The position numbers and the translations under genes are program-made. Below the pieces are notes generated by a model. That model saw only the letters and a program-made list of their open reading frames with translations. It was not told the DNA's origin and ran no database searches. A stretch of 42,768 bases of DNA from an uncultured Collinsella sp. (GTDB lineage Bacteria; Actinomycetota; Coriobacteriia; Coriobacteriales; Coriobacteriaceae), in NCBI GenBank assembly GCA_902490445.1, contig CABUDZ010000006.1, positions 1 through 42,768 on the forward strand. The letters run 5' to 3'. Positions 15,362-22,165 of this stretch are shown here, piece by piece. Each line of letters starts with the position of its first letter. Position 1 is the first letter of the stretch.

Positions 15362-16078
15362 TTAGAACAGGAGGGCGTAGATGACGGCGATGACGACGGA
15401 GGGAAGCATATTGGCCGTGCGGAAGGTCTGAGGACGGATGAGGTTGACGCCGACACAGAAGATGAGCATGGAACCTACGAGCGAAAGGCTGTCGAGGGCT
15501 ACCGTGGTCATGATGGGGGAGAGTGCACCGGCAAACAGCGTGATCGTCCCCTGGAACACGGCGACGGGCAGGGCGGAGAAGATGCAGCCGCGGCCAAGTG
15601 AGGCCGTCATGGTGCAGACGATGATGCAGTCCAGTGCGCCCTTGAGGGCAAGCGTTGACCAGTCGCCGAGCAGGCCGTCCTGAATCGATCCCACAATGGC
15701 CATGGCGCCGATACACACGGTGAGTGAAGTCGAGACAAAAGCGTTGGTGAACTCGTTATCGCCCTCGCTGCCGGTTTTGCGCTTGAGCCATTCGCCAAGG
15801 TTCTCAATGGCGGCCTCCAAGTTGATGGCCTCGCCGATGAGCGAGCCGAGGGCGAACGAGGCGATGAGCATGGTGGTACCAGTGGTCACCAGCGCCTTCC
15901 CATCGATAAGGAGCATCTTTTGCATGGTGCCGCCAAGGCCGATAAACAGGACGCACAGCCCCGACGCTTTCATGAGCGTGTCTTGGATACGCGGTGTGAT
16001 AAAGCGACCGCCCGCTAATCCCAAAAGACCGCCCGCAACTAAAAGGACAACGTTGATGATTGTTCCCAAGCCCGGCAT
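15362..16078 (-). CDS. DUF554 family membrane protein
   Basis: I start at ATG 16078 (238 aa), preceded by GGAGGGCTC; a longer frame reaches 16147 but has no ribosome site. The start PGLGTIINVVLLVAGGLLGL, the LMKASGLCVLFIGLGGTMQK segment and the FALGSLIGEAINLE strand are characteristic of DUF554 (YdfK-like) transport-like proteins with six or seven membrane helices. Substrate and function are unknown. It lies between the TerB cassette (88 bp downstream) and the export cassette (118 bp upstream) on the same strand. A perfect dyad (16148-16173) in its upstream region suggests its own regulated promoter, so membership of either cassette is doubtful. Confidence 0.85.
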   Translation of the reverse strand: MPGLGTIINVVLLVAGGLLGLAGGRFITPRIQDTLMKASGLCVLFIGLGGTMQKMLLIDGKALVTTGTTMLIASFALGSLIGEAINLEAAIENLGEWLKRKTGSEGDNEFTNAFVSTSLTVCIGAMAIVGSIQDGLLGDWSTLALKGALDCIIVCTMTASLGRGCIFSALPVAVFQGTITLFAGALSPIMTTVALDSLSLVGSMLIFCVGVNLIRPQTFRTANMLPSVVIAVIYALLF

Positions 16079-16147
16079 GAGCCCTCCTGTATTGATGCCA
16101 ACGTGGCAATCGTAGCAGAATGGAATGCGAGGCACATCGCGACTCAT

Positions 16148-16173
16148 CTAATACGTTATATAAGTGGTATTAG
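16148..16173. promoter_or_regulatory. Perfect 7-bp dyad upstream of the DUF554 gene
   Basis: CTAATAC (16148-16154) and GTATTAG (16167-16173) are exact reverse complements separated by 12 AT-rich bases, centred 83 bp upstream of the DUF554 start and between two minus-strand genes. On the minus strand the sequence includes TATAAC, a plausible -10 element, inside the dyad. It looks like an operator overlapping a promoter for DUF554; it could also be a weak hairpin after the export cassette. Confidence 0.45.
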
Positions 16174-16196
16174 CAACGACGCGCAGCATTTAAGCC

Positions 16197-17627
16197 TCAG
16201 GTGGTTGTCGGGACATAGGGATAGTAGTCAAAGCGCAGTGTCATAAGCCGCTGCGGGGATTCAATAGCCGCGGCGATGATATTGGCATCGCGGGCACGAT
16301 CAAACCCTTCGAGTTCGATCTGATACGAGACGTCTTGCATAATGTCCAGACGTCGCCAGGCTAGAAGTGTGTCACCATCGAATTCCAAGGTCTTGCCTCC
16401 GTCTGGGGCAACGGCGTATAGACGCAGTTTAGCGGTGGTTGCAGGGTCGACAACCGTGACCTTTTTAATTTCGTTTCGAGTATTCTTGGCGCCCAACAAG
16501 GTGAGCAGTGTTGGGGCCACGACCTCGCCCGATGGCAAAAAGACGACTTCGATGGATTCGGGAAATGCGATGATGGCCGACTTGCGGACGGGCTGATTGG
16601 CGGCGGCAACTTCGATGTTTGCAGCATCGATGACCTCTGTGTGGTCGAGGGCGGCAAGCACGCAGCAGTTACCTTCATCGATCTCCTGAGGATCAGCAAG
16701 TCCCAGACTGTCCGCGAGCTCGGGATCGTTTGGACCGGTAGCGGGCTCATTCGGTGCTTCGAAAGAAGCTGGGACGCTGTTTGTCGGCGACGGCGTGTCG
16801 CCCGCACCTGCTTCTTTGTCCGTGCTCTCTTCTTGTATGGTTGCGTTGATGGGTTCGTCGTTTGAGGGGAGCGTCTTGGCGTCAAGCGCGGAGGGGACAA
16901 TCCCGATGGCTCCGGATCCGTTCCACTCCATCTCGAGAAGCGCCGGGTCGGCAAGAATGCGTTGCCTGCCTAGCGTGTGGGTATCGATCGCAATAGGGCC
17001 TGCCTCCGTCCCGCGCGTAAGGCTGAGCGATCCGGCCGGCTTCTCGAAATGAATGTCTGTGTCTTCGGTACTGGCGGCGTAGAACAGCAGGGATGCTTCT
17101 CCCGCCGCGATGGCATCGGTGCCCGCCTTGGTCAGCCGCAGCGATGCCGTGAATGAGAGGGTGGGCTGCACATCGTCTGCATTCGCGGCGGCGCAGCCCA
17201 GACATATACCGCCTCCTTTCTCGAAAAACGCACCGTCGAAGGCGACCTTCGCTCCGTTCGCCGAGTCATCGACCGAAGCGATATCGATGCGCAACCCCAA
17301 ATCGCACGGATCGCCATCTGCATCGAGCACAATCGAGCGCCATGTGCAGACGGCGCACCCCGCCTGGGAGCCGTTTGCCTTGTTCGAACGATTGATATCC
17401 ACGACTATCGAGCCGTCCGTATTACGACGAAGGCATCCCGAGGTTGAGATTGCGGCCTGTGCGAACGAAAAACGCTTGCACGCAATGGCGCTCGACGGAT
17501 TTGGTGCGGAGCTTAGGGCTGCTGGTAAGGAGTCTGCCATGACGGGAGTCGCCCAAGCGGCGACAGGCGTTCCGGTTGCGAGCGCGCCGCAGAGTGCGAC
17601 GACGGGCAAAAGGTTCTTCGATGCCAT
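16197..17627 (-). CDS. Cys-containing secreted protein of unknown function, last gene of the export cassette
   Basis: The ATG at 17627 follows AAGGAGACCCC. The 476-aa product has a Sec signal peptide (SKNLLPVVALCGALATGTPV, likely cut after AAWA at about 26) and no C-terminal anchor, ending RFDYYPYVPTTT. The mature part carries cysteines in CxxC pairs (GCAVCTW, ICLGCAA) plus DPCDLG and GNCCVLA, so disulfides or metal binding are possible. A Pro/Thr/Glu-rich linker (about 270-325) separates an N-terminal beta-rich half from a C-terminal half. I do not recognise a family. Its position 18 bp from a sortase-type small protein and after a WxL-like secreted protein suggests a cell-surface complex component. 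Confidence 0.75.
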   Translation of the reverse strand: MASKNLLPVVALCGALATGTPVAAWATPVMADSLPAALSSAPNPSSAIACKRFSFAQAAISTSGCLRRNTDGSIVVDINRSNKANGSQAGCAVCTWRSIVLDADGDPCDLGLRIDIASVDDSANGAKVAFDGAFFEKGGGICLGCAAANADDVQPTLSFTASLRLTKAGTDAIAAGEASLLFYAASTEDTDIHFEKPAGSLSLTRGTEAGPIAIDTHTLGRQRILADPALLEMEWNGSGAIGIVPSALDAKTLPSNDEPINATIQEESTDKEAGAGDTPSPTNSVPASFEAPNEPATGPNDPELADSLGLADPQEIDEGNCCVLAALDHTEVIDAANIEVAAANQPVRKSAIIAFPESIEVVFLPSGEVVAPTLLTLLGAKNTRNEIKKVTVVDPATTAKLRLYAVAPDGGKTLEFDGDTLLAWRRLDIMQDVSYQIELEGFDRARDANIIAAAIESPQRLMTLRFDYYPYVPTTT

Positions 17628-17645
17628 GGGGTCTCCTTAGCTAAT

Positions 17646-17924
17646 TTAGTGCGGCCTGTCCGTGTTTCGTTTCTGGCTGCGTTTGATGTGCAGACCGAGG
17701 CCGGCGGTTCCCGCACCTGCTGCCGTGGCGCCTGCTGCCAAGAGCCATCGTCTGTCGTCTGTCTGTGCCAACGGTTCCTTGCAGTTGCCGCGGTCGAGCT
17801 CCGAGAGGTCGACCGTCACTTGCGTGGCGGCCTGCGCCTGTTCTTGCTGGGCAAAGGCCATGGCTGGCCCAAACGCTAGGATACTGACGGCGGCCAGGGC
17901 GACGGCCTTATGCCGTGTGCGCAC
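17646..17924 (-). CDS. Small surface protein with LAQTD sortase-like tail
   Basis: The product is about 92 aa from GTG 17924 (an in-phase ATG at 17954 would give 102 aa). I prefer GTG because the protein then begins at the basic RTRHKAVALAAVSILAFGP signal peptide (cleavage near AFA-QQ). After a short linker it has LAQTDD, a hydrophobic run (WLLAAGATAAGAGTAGLGL) and a basic tail (KRSQKRN). That is the plan of a cell-wall sorting signal, with LAQTD in place of LPxTG. Tiny proteins of this kind (CscD) anchor WxL-type complexes in Gram-positive bacteria. The gene overlaps the upstream WxL-like gene's 3' end by 17 bp (47 bp with the ATG), so it is translationally coupled. Confidence 0.7.
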   Translation of the reverse strand: MRTRHKAVALAAVSILAFGPAMAFAQQEQAQAATQVTVDLSELDRGNCKEPLAQTDDRRWLLAAGATAAGAGTAGLGLHIKRSQKRNTDRPH

Positions 17925-18507
17925 CGGGCTCGACCGTCCAGGTGATCGTTGCAACCTGATCGCCTTCGCCGGTTACGCGGAAGATGTCGCGCGTGACGCG
18001 GGCGACGTTTCCGCTTGTCTTGAGCTTAATTTTGTCCGTGCCGCCGGCAATGCCCTGGTAGCCCATGTCGAAGGCTGCATTCTTGGAAAGATCGAGGCCC
18101 GTCTCCTGCATTGCGGCGCTGGCGTTCTGGAGTGCGCCGTCGGGGCCGACCTTAAAGTCGATGGAATTCTGCGCGGTTCCGGCCTTGGCGTCGGCGGCAA
18201 TGGTCCAGGTGTTCATGGCGTCGATCTTCATGTTGGTGACATGGATGCCGTAGGCCGAATGATTGTCGATGGTGGTCGCGTCTTCTGAGGGGCCCTGAAG
18301 CGTGCCGTCGGCCTTGGCGACGAAGGGAATAACCGTCGGAACTTTGAACTCTACGTTGTCGATCTCGGTCCTGACCATTACTTTCGTGGTTCCAACGCGC
18401 CCGGCTGCCAGAGCTGGCGTCGGGGCGGCGCCCATTGCGAGCGCGAGCGCGAGCCCTGCGCCCACGACGAGCGCTCTGGCTCCGTTCATGTTCCTGGTGA
18501 TGTCCAT
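17908..18507 (-). CDS. Secreted beta-rich protein with WxL-like motifs
   Basis: The ATG at 18507 has AAGGAAC upstream. The 199-aa product has a clear signal peptide (ALVVGAGLALALAMGAAP, cut near ALA-AG at 35) and no membrane anchor. The mature domain is beta-rich, starting with TTKVMVRTEIDNVEFKVPT. Two Trp motifs stand out: NTWTIAADA mid-protein and VATITWTVEPG at the C-terminus. WxL domains of Gram-positive surface proteins have a WxL motif followed by a distal ITWTL-type motif, so the layout is suggestive though not diagnostic. WxL domains bind peptidoglycan non-covalently at the surface. Alternatives are a camelysin/TasA-like or pilin-like fold. Its neighbours include a small sortase-type protein, as in Csc/WxL loci. 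Confidence 0.65.
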   Translation of the reverse strand: MDITRNMNGARALVVGAGLALALAMGAAPTPALAAGRVGTTKVMVRTEIDNVEFKVPTVIPFVAKADGTLQGPSEDATTIDNHSAYGIHVTNMKIDAMNTWTIAADAKAGTAQNSIDFKVGPDGALQNASAAMQETGLDLSKNAAFDMGYQGIAGGTDKIKLKTSGNVARVTRDIFRVTGEGDQVATITWTVEPGAHTA

Positions 18508-18597
18508 GGTCGTTCCTTTCTATTCGCCGCGGGCCGTCCCCGCGATGATTGGACGAATGCTGGTGAATTGCGTGCGGTGTCGCGTCGGCCGAAAAAG

Positions 18598-19107
18598 CTA
18601 GTTCTCGGCTTGCTCAACCCGTACCTTGACACGTGTCGGATTGCCGTGGCTGTCGAGGGTCTTGGCATCGAGTGCCTGGATCTCGATGTATGCCTCGCCT
18701 TCTTTGATGTCGCCGGCGGGGCACGTCTCGATTGTCTTGCCGGTCTCGACCACACCGGATTCGTACATGGTCTCGTCGTTTTGGATGACGCGGAATCGCT
18801 GGGGAAATTTATTGTCTTGGACGTTTTGCACGTTGACGCGCAGCTTGCCGTCCTCCTGTAGCTGAGCGACCGGCGCGACCGAAATCGTCATCATGTTGTC
18901 GCGGACGATGGCATCGAGCTCATCTTGGATTTCCTGACGCGTTTTGCCCCCGGCCGTCGTGACTGAGGCGCCCGCTTCGGGCACGGGCTGCGACTGCCAG
19001 GCGTATAGCCCTACGGCGATGAGGGCGCAGGCGATAGCCAGGCAGACAACGACGAGTTTCTTGCGACGCCCCAGTCCTGCGAGGCGGGGCGGCTTCTTCG
19101 CACTCAT
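18598..19107 (-). CDS. Single-pass membrane protein with extracytoplasmic domain
   Basis: This 169-aa protein has a basic cytosolic start (KKPPRLAGLGRRKK), one membrane segment at about 18-37 (LVVVCLAIACALIAVGLYAW) and an outside domain of about 130 residues rich in charged strands (DGKLRVNVQNVQD, MYESGVVETGKTIETCPAGD, EAYIEIQALDAKTLDSHGNP). The overall plan is similar to membrane-anchored partners in surface-protein loci. I recognise no named family. The start ATG overlaps the upstream stop by 4 bp (ATGA), showing tight coupling with the small gene before it; 90 bp separate it from the WxL-like gene. Confidence 0.72.
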   Translation of the reverse strand: MSAKKPPRLAGLGRRKKLVVVCLAIACALIAVGLYAWQSQPVPEAGASVTTAGGKTRQEIQDELDAIVRDNMMTISVAPVAQLQEDGKLRVNVQNVQDNKFPQRFRVIQNDETMYESGVVETGKTIETCPAGDIKEGEAYIEIQALDAKTLDSHGNPTRVKVRVEQAEN

Positions 19108-19400
19108 GCGGCGTCCTTGGTGGTGTAGACACGTGCGAACGTGGACGGGTCCGCTCCAAAGAGCATGTGAAGCATCAGGCGGCGCGAGTAGATGAGCTCG
19201 TCAAAGTCGTGAGGGAGCTCGATGTCGTGGATACGCGCGATGTGGTGGGCGAGCGCCGAGAACGACTCGGGGTCGCAGATAACATCGGTGGTGACGTGGT
19301 AGACCGCCGTATCGGGGAACGCCTCTTCGTCGAAAGGCAGGAGATAGGGATCGTCGTCGACCTCGATGGCGACGCCGTACTGGGGCCAGTAATATGCCAT
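19104..19400 (-). CDS. Small cytosolic protein of unknown function heading the export cassette
   Basis: The 98-aa protein starts at ATG 19400 with GGGAGG at good spacing. It has no signal peptide or membrane segment. It begins AYYWPQYGVAIEVDDDPY and ends RVYTTKDAA, with an acidic centre containing ICDPESFSALAHHIARIHD. I recognise no family; the AIEVDDDPY opening recalls small DUF559-like or toxin-antitoxin-associated proteins only vaguely, and I make no claim. It overlaps the next gene by ATGA, so it belongs to the same operon. A perfect dyad lies 20 bp upstream of its start. Confidence 0.7.
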   Translation of the reverse strand: MAYYWPQYGVAIEVDDDPYLLPFDEEAFPDTAVYHVTTDVICDPESFSALAHHIARIHDIELPHDFDELIYSRRLMLHMLFGADPSTFARVYTTKDAA

Positions 19401-19420
19401 GGGAACCTCCCTGCTTCTGG

Positions 19421-19446
19421 GGCCAAAACTTCTATCGGTTTTGGCC
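19421..19446. promoter_or_regulatory. Perfect 9-bp dyad in the leader of the export cassette
   Basis: GGCCAAAAC (19421-19429) and GTTTTGGCC (19438-19446) are perfect reverse complements around an 8-base centre. They lie 20 bp upstream of the first cassette gene, next to its ribosome site. It can be an operator or a 5'-leader hairpin. It occupies the left end of the 345-base divergent gap 19401-19745. Confidence 0.5.
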
Positions 19447-19474
19447 GTCGACGCCGACCGTATCAGCCGCTACT

Positions 19475-19492
19475 TGACCAATTTCTGACCAA
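19475..19492. repeat. Helically phased direct repeat TGACCAA
   Basis: TGACCAA occurs at 19475-19481 and 19486-19492, an 11-bp period that puts both copies on one DNA face. They are followed by CTTGAC and TTGACA, which could be -35 boxes for the rightward oxidoreductase operon. I found no convincing -10 partner. The rest of the 19401-19745 gap holds AT-rich promoter-like sequence and no gene. Confidence 0.35.
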
Positions 19493-19745
19493 ATGCTTGA
19501 CGGATTGACATCTCCGCAGGTAAAAGGTGGAAAAATTACTTCAACTTTTTTCGAGCGACAATCGAGCGGTCGGCGACGGCGGGGCGATATGTGTCAAAAG
19601 CATCGTCTGCCGAGGAAGCCTTGCCGTTCGCCGAATTGCACAAACGTAAAAATCGCCAATTATGGAGACGGTCTCGAACACGTCGACGAAACGATGCGGT
19701 AACATCTCACTGCAAACACTGTAGTTAGCTAAAGGGGGAGTTCGC

Positions 19746-21347
19746 GTGTCTGCAACCATTAAACCCTTCACCGATGAGTTCGAAGAGTATGGCCGCGATG
19801 AATCTCGTGCATCGGGCGAAGCATCGAGCATCTCGTTTCCGACAACGGAAGACGAGGTCCGTGCCATTTTGGAAACGCTCCATGCCGAGCGTGTCCCGGT
19901 AACGGTTCAGGGCGCCCGAACCGGCCTTGCCGCCGGTGCCGTGCCCCACGGTGGGCATATCCTCAATACTTCCCGTATGAATCGCTACTTGGGCCTTCGC
20001 CGCGATGAACAAGGCCAATTTCTGCTGCGCGTGGAGCCGGGCGTTGTGCTCTCGGAGCTGCGTAAGCAGCTGAGCAAGAAGGTACTGCCGACCGCTGGTT
20101 GGGACCAGGCATCGCTTGAGGCCTACGAGGAGTTCCAAGAGTCCCCCGAGCAGTTCTTTCCCACCGATCCCACCGAGGCATCTGCCTGTCTGGGTGGCAT
20201 GGCGGCATGCAACGCCTCCGGCGCCCGCAGCTACGCTTACGGCCCCATGCGCCCGCATATCACGGGACTCCACGTCGCGCTGGCTGATGGCGATTTGCTT
20301 GAGCTTCAGCGCGGCGAGGCTTTTGCCCAGGGCCGCCACCTGTCGCTCGTGACGGCAGAGGGTCATACATTCGAGCTTGATCTTCCTGACTACACCATGC
20401 CCAAGACCAAAAATGCCTCGGGGTATTTTGTTGCGGACGATATGGACGCCATCGATCTTTTTATCGGTGCGTGCGGCACGCTCGGCGTCATTACCGAGCT
20501 CGAGATCGCCCTGCAGGCGGCACCTTCGGTCGTATGGGGTGTGAGTTGCTTTTTCGATAGCGAAGACAAGGCCGTGTCCTTTACCGATTCCGTGCGTCCC
20601 GTGCTGTCCCATGCCGCCGCTATTGAGTATTTCGATGCTGGCGCCCTGGATATCCTGCGTCGCCAGCGCGAGCAGTCGACAGCGTTTGCCTCGCTGCCGG
20701 CGCTCGACGACGAGGCAAAGGTCTGTGTCTACGTGGAGCTCGACTGCGATGACGAGGCGCAGGCGACCGAGGAGCTGTACCGCCTGGGATGGGTGCTGGA
20801 GTTTGCGGGCGGCCGCGACGATGCGACATGGGTCGCCCGCACCGAAGTCGATCGCGAGTGCCAGCGGTTCTTCCGCCACGCGGTCCCCGAGAGCGTCAAT
20901 ATGCTCATTGACGAGCGTCGCCGCATCGACCCCACCATTACCAAGCTGGGCTCGGACATGTCGGTGCCCAACGCACGCTTGGACGATGTCATCGGCCTTT
21001 ATCGCCGCACGTTAGCCGAAAGTGGGCTTGAATCTGCTGCCTGGGGGCACATCGGTAACAACCATCTGCATGTGAACATCCTGCCGCGCGACGCGCAGGA
21101 CTACCGTCGCGGTGGCGAGCTGTTTGCCCAGTGGGCTGCGGAGGTAACGGCTATGGGCGGTGCCGTTTCTGCCGAGCACGGCGTCGGCAAGATCAAGGCG
21201 GGCTTCTTAGAGACGATGTACGGTCACGAGGCCATGGTCGAGTCGGCGCGGCTCAAGCTCCAGCTCGATCCCGACGGGCAGCTGGGTCGCGGCAACCTGT
21301 TTTCGGAGAAGCTCTTGGATGAGCTCGTCCAGAAAGGGGGCGCGTGA
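19746..21347 (+). CDS. FAD-binding dehydrogenase, GlcD/LctD family (lactate or glycolate type)
   Basis: The gene starts at GTG 19746 after AAAGGGGGAG and encodes 533 aa. An N-terminal PCMH-type FAD-binding domain contains VPVTVQGARTGLAAGAVPHG, GGMAACNASGARSYAYGPMR and GYFVADDMDAIDLFIGACG, the last running into TLGVITELEI. The C-terminal oxidase domain has WGHIGNNHLHVNILP and SAEHGVGKIKAG, with the conserved His residues near the flavin. Family members oxidise D-lactate, glycolate or other 2-hydroxyacids. The next two genes encode EtfB and a ferredoxin-fused EtfA, the same trio as LctD-LctB-LctC of Acetobacterium woodii, in which lactate oxidation is coupled to NAD+ reduction by ferredoxin-driven electron confurcation. 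Substrate is inferred; glycolate or 2-hydroxyglutarate are alternatives. Confidence 0.9.
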   Translation: MSATIKPFTDEFEEYGRDESRASGEASSISFPTTEDEVRAILETLHAERVPVTVQGARTGLAAGAVPHGGHILNTSRMNRYLGLRRDEQGQFLLRVEPGVVLSELRKQLSKKVLPTAGWDQASLEAYEEFQESPEQFFPTDPTEASACLGGMAACNASGARSYAYGPMRPHITGLHVALADGDLLELQRGEAFAQGRHLSLVTAEGHTFELDLPDYTMPKTKNASGYFVADDMDAIDLFIGACGTLGVITELEIALQAAPSVVWGVSCFFDSEDKAVSFTDSVRPVLSHAAAIEYFDAGALDILRRQREQSTAFASLPALDDEAKVCVYVELDCDDEAQATEELYRLGWVLEFAGGRDDATWVARTEVDRECQRFFRHAVPESVNMLIDERRRIDPTITKLGSDMSVPNARLDDVIGLYRRTLAESGLESAAWGHIGNNHLHVNILPRDAQDYRRGGELFAQWAAEVTAMGGAVSAEHGVGKIKAGFLETMYGHEAMVESARLKLQLDPDGQLGRGNLFSEKLLDELVQKGGA

Positions 21348-21349
21348 AG

Positions 21350-22165
21350 ATGAGCGATTTCCATATGGTGGTGTGCGTCAAGGCCGTGCCGGGCAGCACC
21401 GAGGTCAAGATGGACCCCAAGACCAATACCATCGTGCGCGATGGCAAGCAGGCGGTCATTAATCCCTTTGATGCGAGCGCTTTGGAATGCGCGCTGGCGC
21501 TGAAGGACGACTTTATCGGCTTTGGCATGGATGTGCGCGTGACGGTGGTGTCGATGGGCATCCCCGCGACCGAGTCGCTGCTGCGCGACTGCATCGCTCG
21601 AGGCGCCGACGACGCGCTGCTGCTGACCGATCGCGCCTTTGCAGGTGCCGATACCCTGGCGACCACCTATGCTCTCAAATGCGGCATCGAGGCACTCGAC
21701 GAGGACTTCGACCTGCTCATCTGCGGCAAGATGGCGGTGGATGGCGATACGGCCCAGATTGGTCCCGAGCTTGCCGGTGCCTTTGAGATTCCCTGCGTGA
21801 CCGACGTGAGCTGCGTGCAAAGCGCGGGCTTTACGACGTGTGGCTCGCTGGCGCTCGTTCACGGATGCGATGCCGGCGAGGAGACGGTGTGTCTTGAGAT
21901 GCCGTGCGCGATGACGACTGCCAAGGAGATTGGCCAGTTGCGTATGCCGAGTATTGCCGGTATTCGCGCGGCGGAGGAGGCGGACGTGCGCGTGGTCAGT
22001 GCCGCCGACGTGAACGCCGACCCCGCGCGTTGCGGTCTTGCCGGATCACCGACGCAGGTCGTGCGCTCGTTTGTGCCCGACCGTGACCAAACGTGCGAGG
22101 CCGTTGAGGGAACGGCGTCCGAGCAGGCGGTAAAACTTGCCAAGATTATTGAGGGGATGGCATAG
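21350..22165 (+). CDS. etfB: Electron-transfer flavoprotein beta subunit (EtfB/LctB-like)
   Basis: I choose ATG 21350 (271 aa); GTG 21344, overlapping the upstream stop, is nearer the AAGGGGG ribosome site and cannot be excluded. EtfB features are clear: MVVCVKAVPGSTEVK at the N-terminus, INPFDASALECALALKD, the nucleotide loop VSMGIPATESLLRDCIARGA and the conserved DGDTAQIGPELAGAF, then EMPCAMTTAKEIGQLRMPS near the end. EtfB pairs with EtfA and binds a nucleotide or, in bifurcating types, FAD. Translational coupling with the dehydrogenase upstream and immediate continuation into EtfA (stop TAG, then ATG) support a stable three-protein complex. Confidence 0.92.
   Translation: MSDFHMVVCVKAVPGSTEVKMDPKTNTIVRDGKQAVINPFDASALECALALKDDFIGFGMDVRVTVVSMGIPATESLLRDCIARGADDALLLTDRAFAGADTLATTYALKCGIEALDEDFDLLICGKMAVDGDTAQIGPELAGAFEIPCVTDVSCVQSAGFTTCGSLALVHGCDAGEETVCLEMPCAMTTAKEIGQLRMPSIAGIRAAEEADVRVVSAADVNADPARCGLAGSPTQVVRSFVPDRDQTCEAVEGTASEQAVKLAKIIEGMA

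Noticed and set aside
16162..16172. AAGTGGTATTA shared with the livJ upstream region (37464-37474)
   Set aside because: Two occurrences of an AT-rich 11-mer in 43 kb can be chance, and the two sites lie in different contexts and orientations relative to their genes.
19493..19702. A 69-codon plus-strand ORF in the divergent gap
   Set aside because: No ribosome site, no family and arginine-rich out-of-frame composition.
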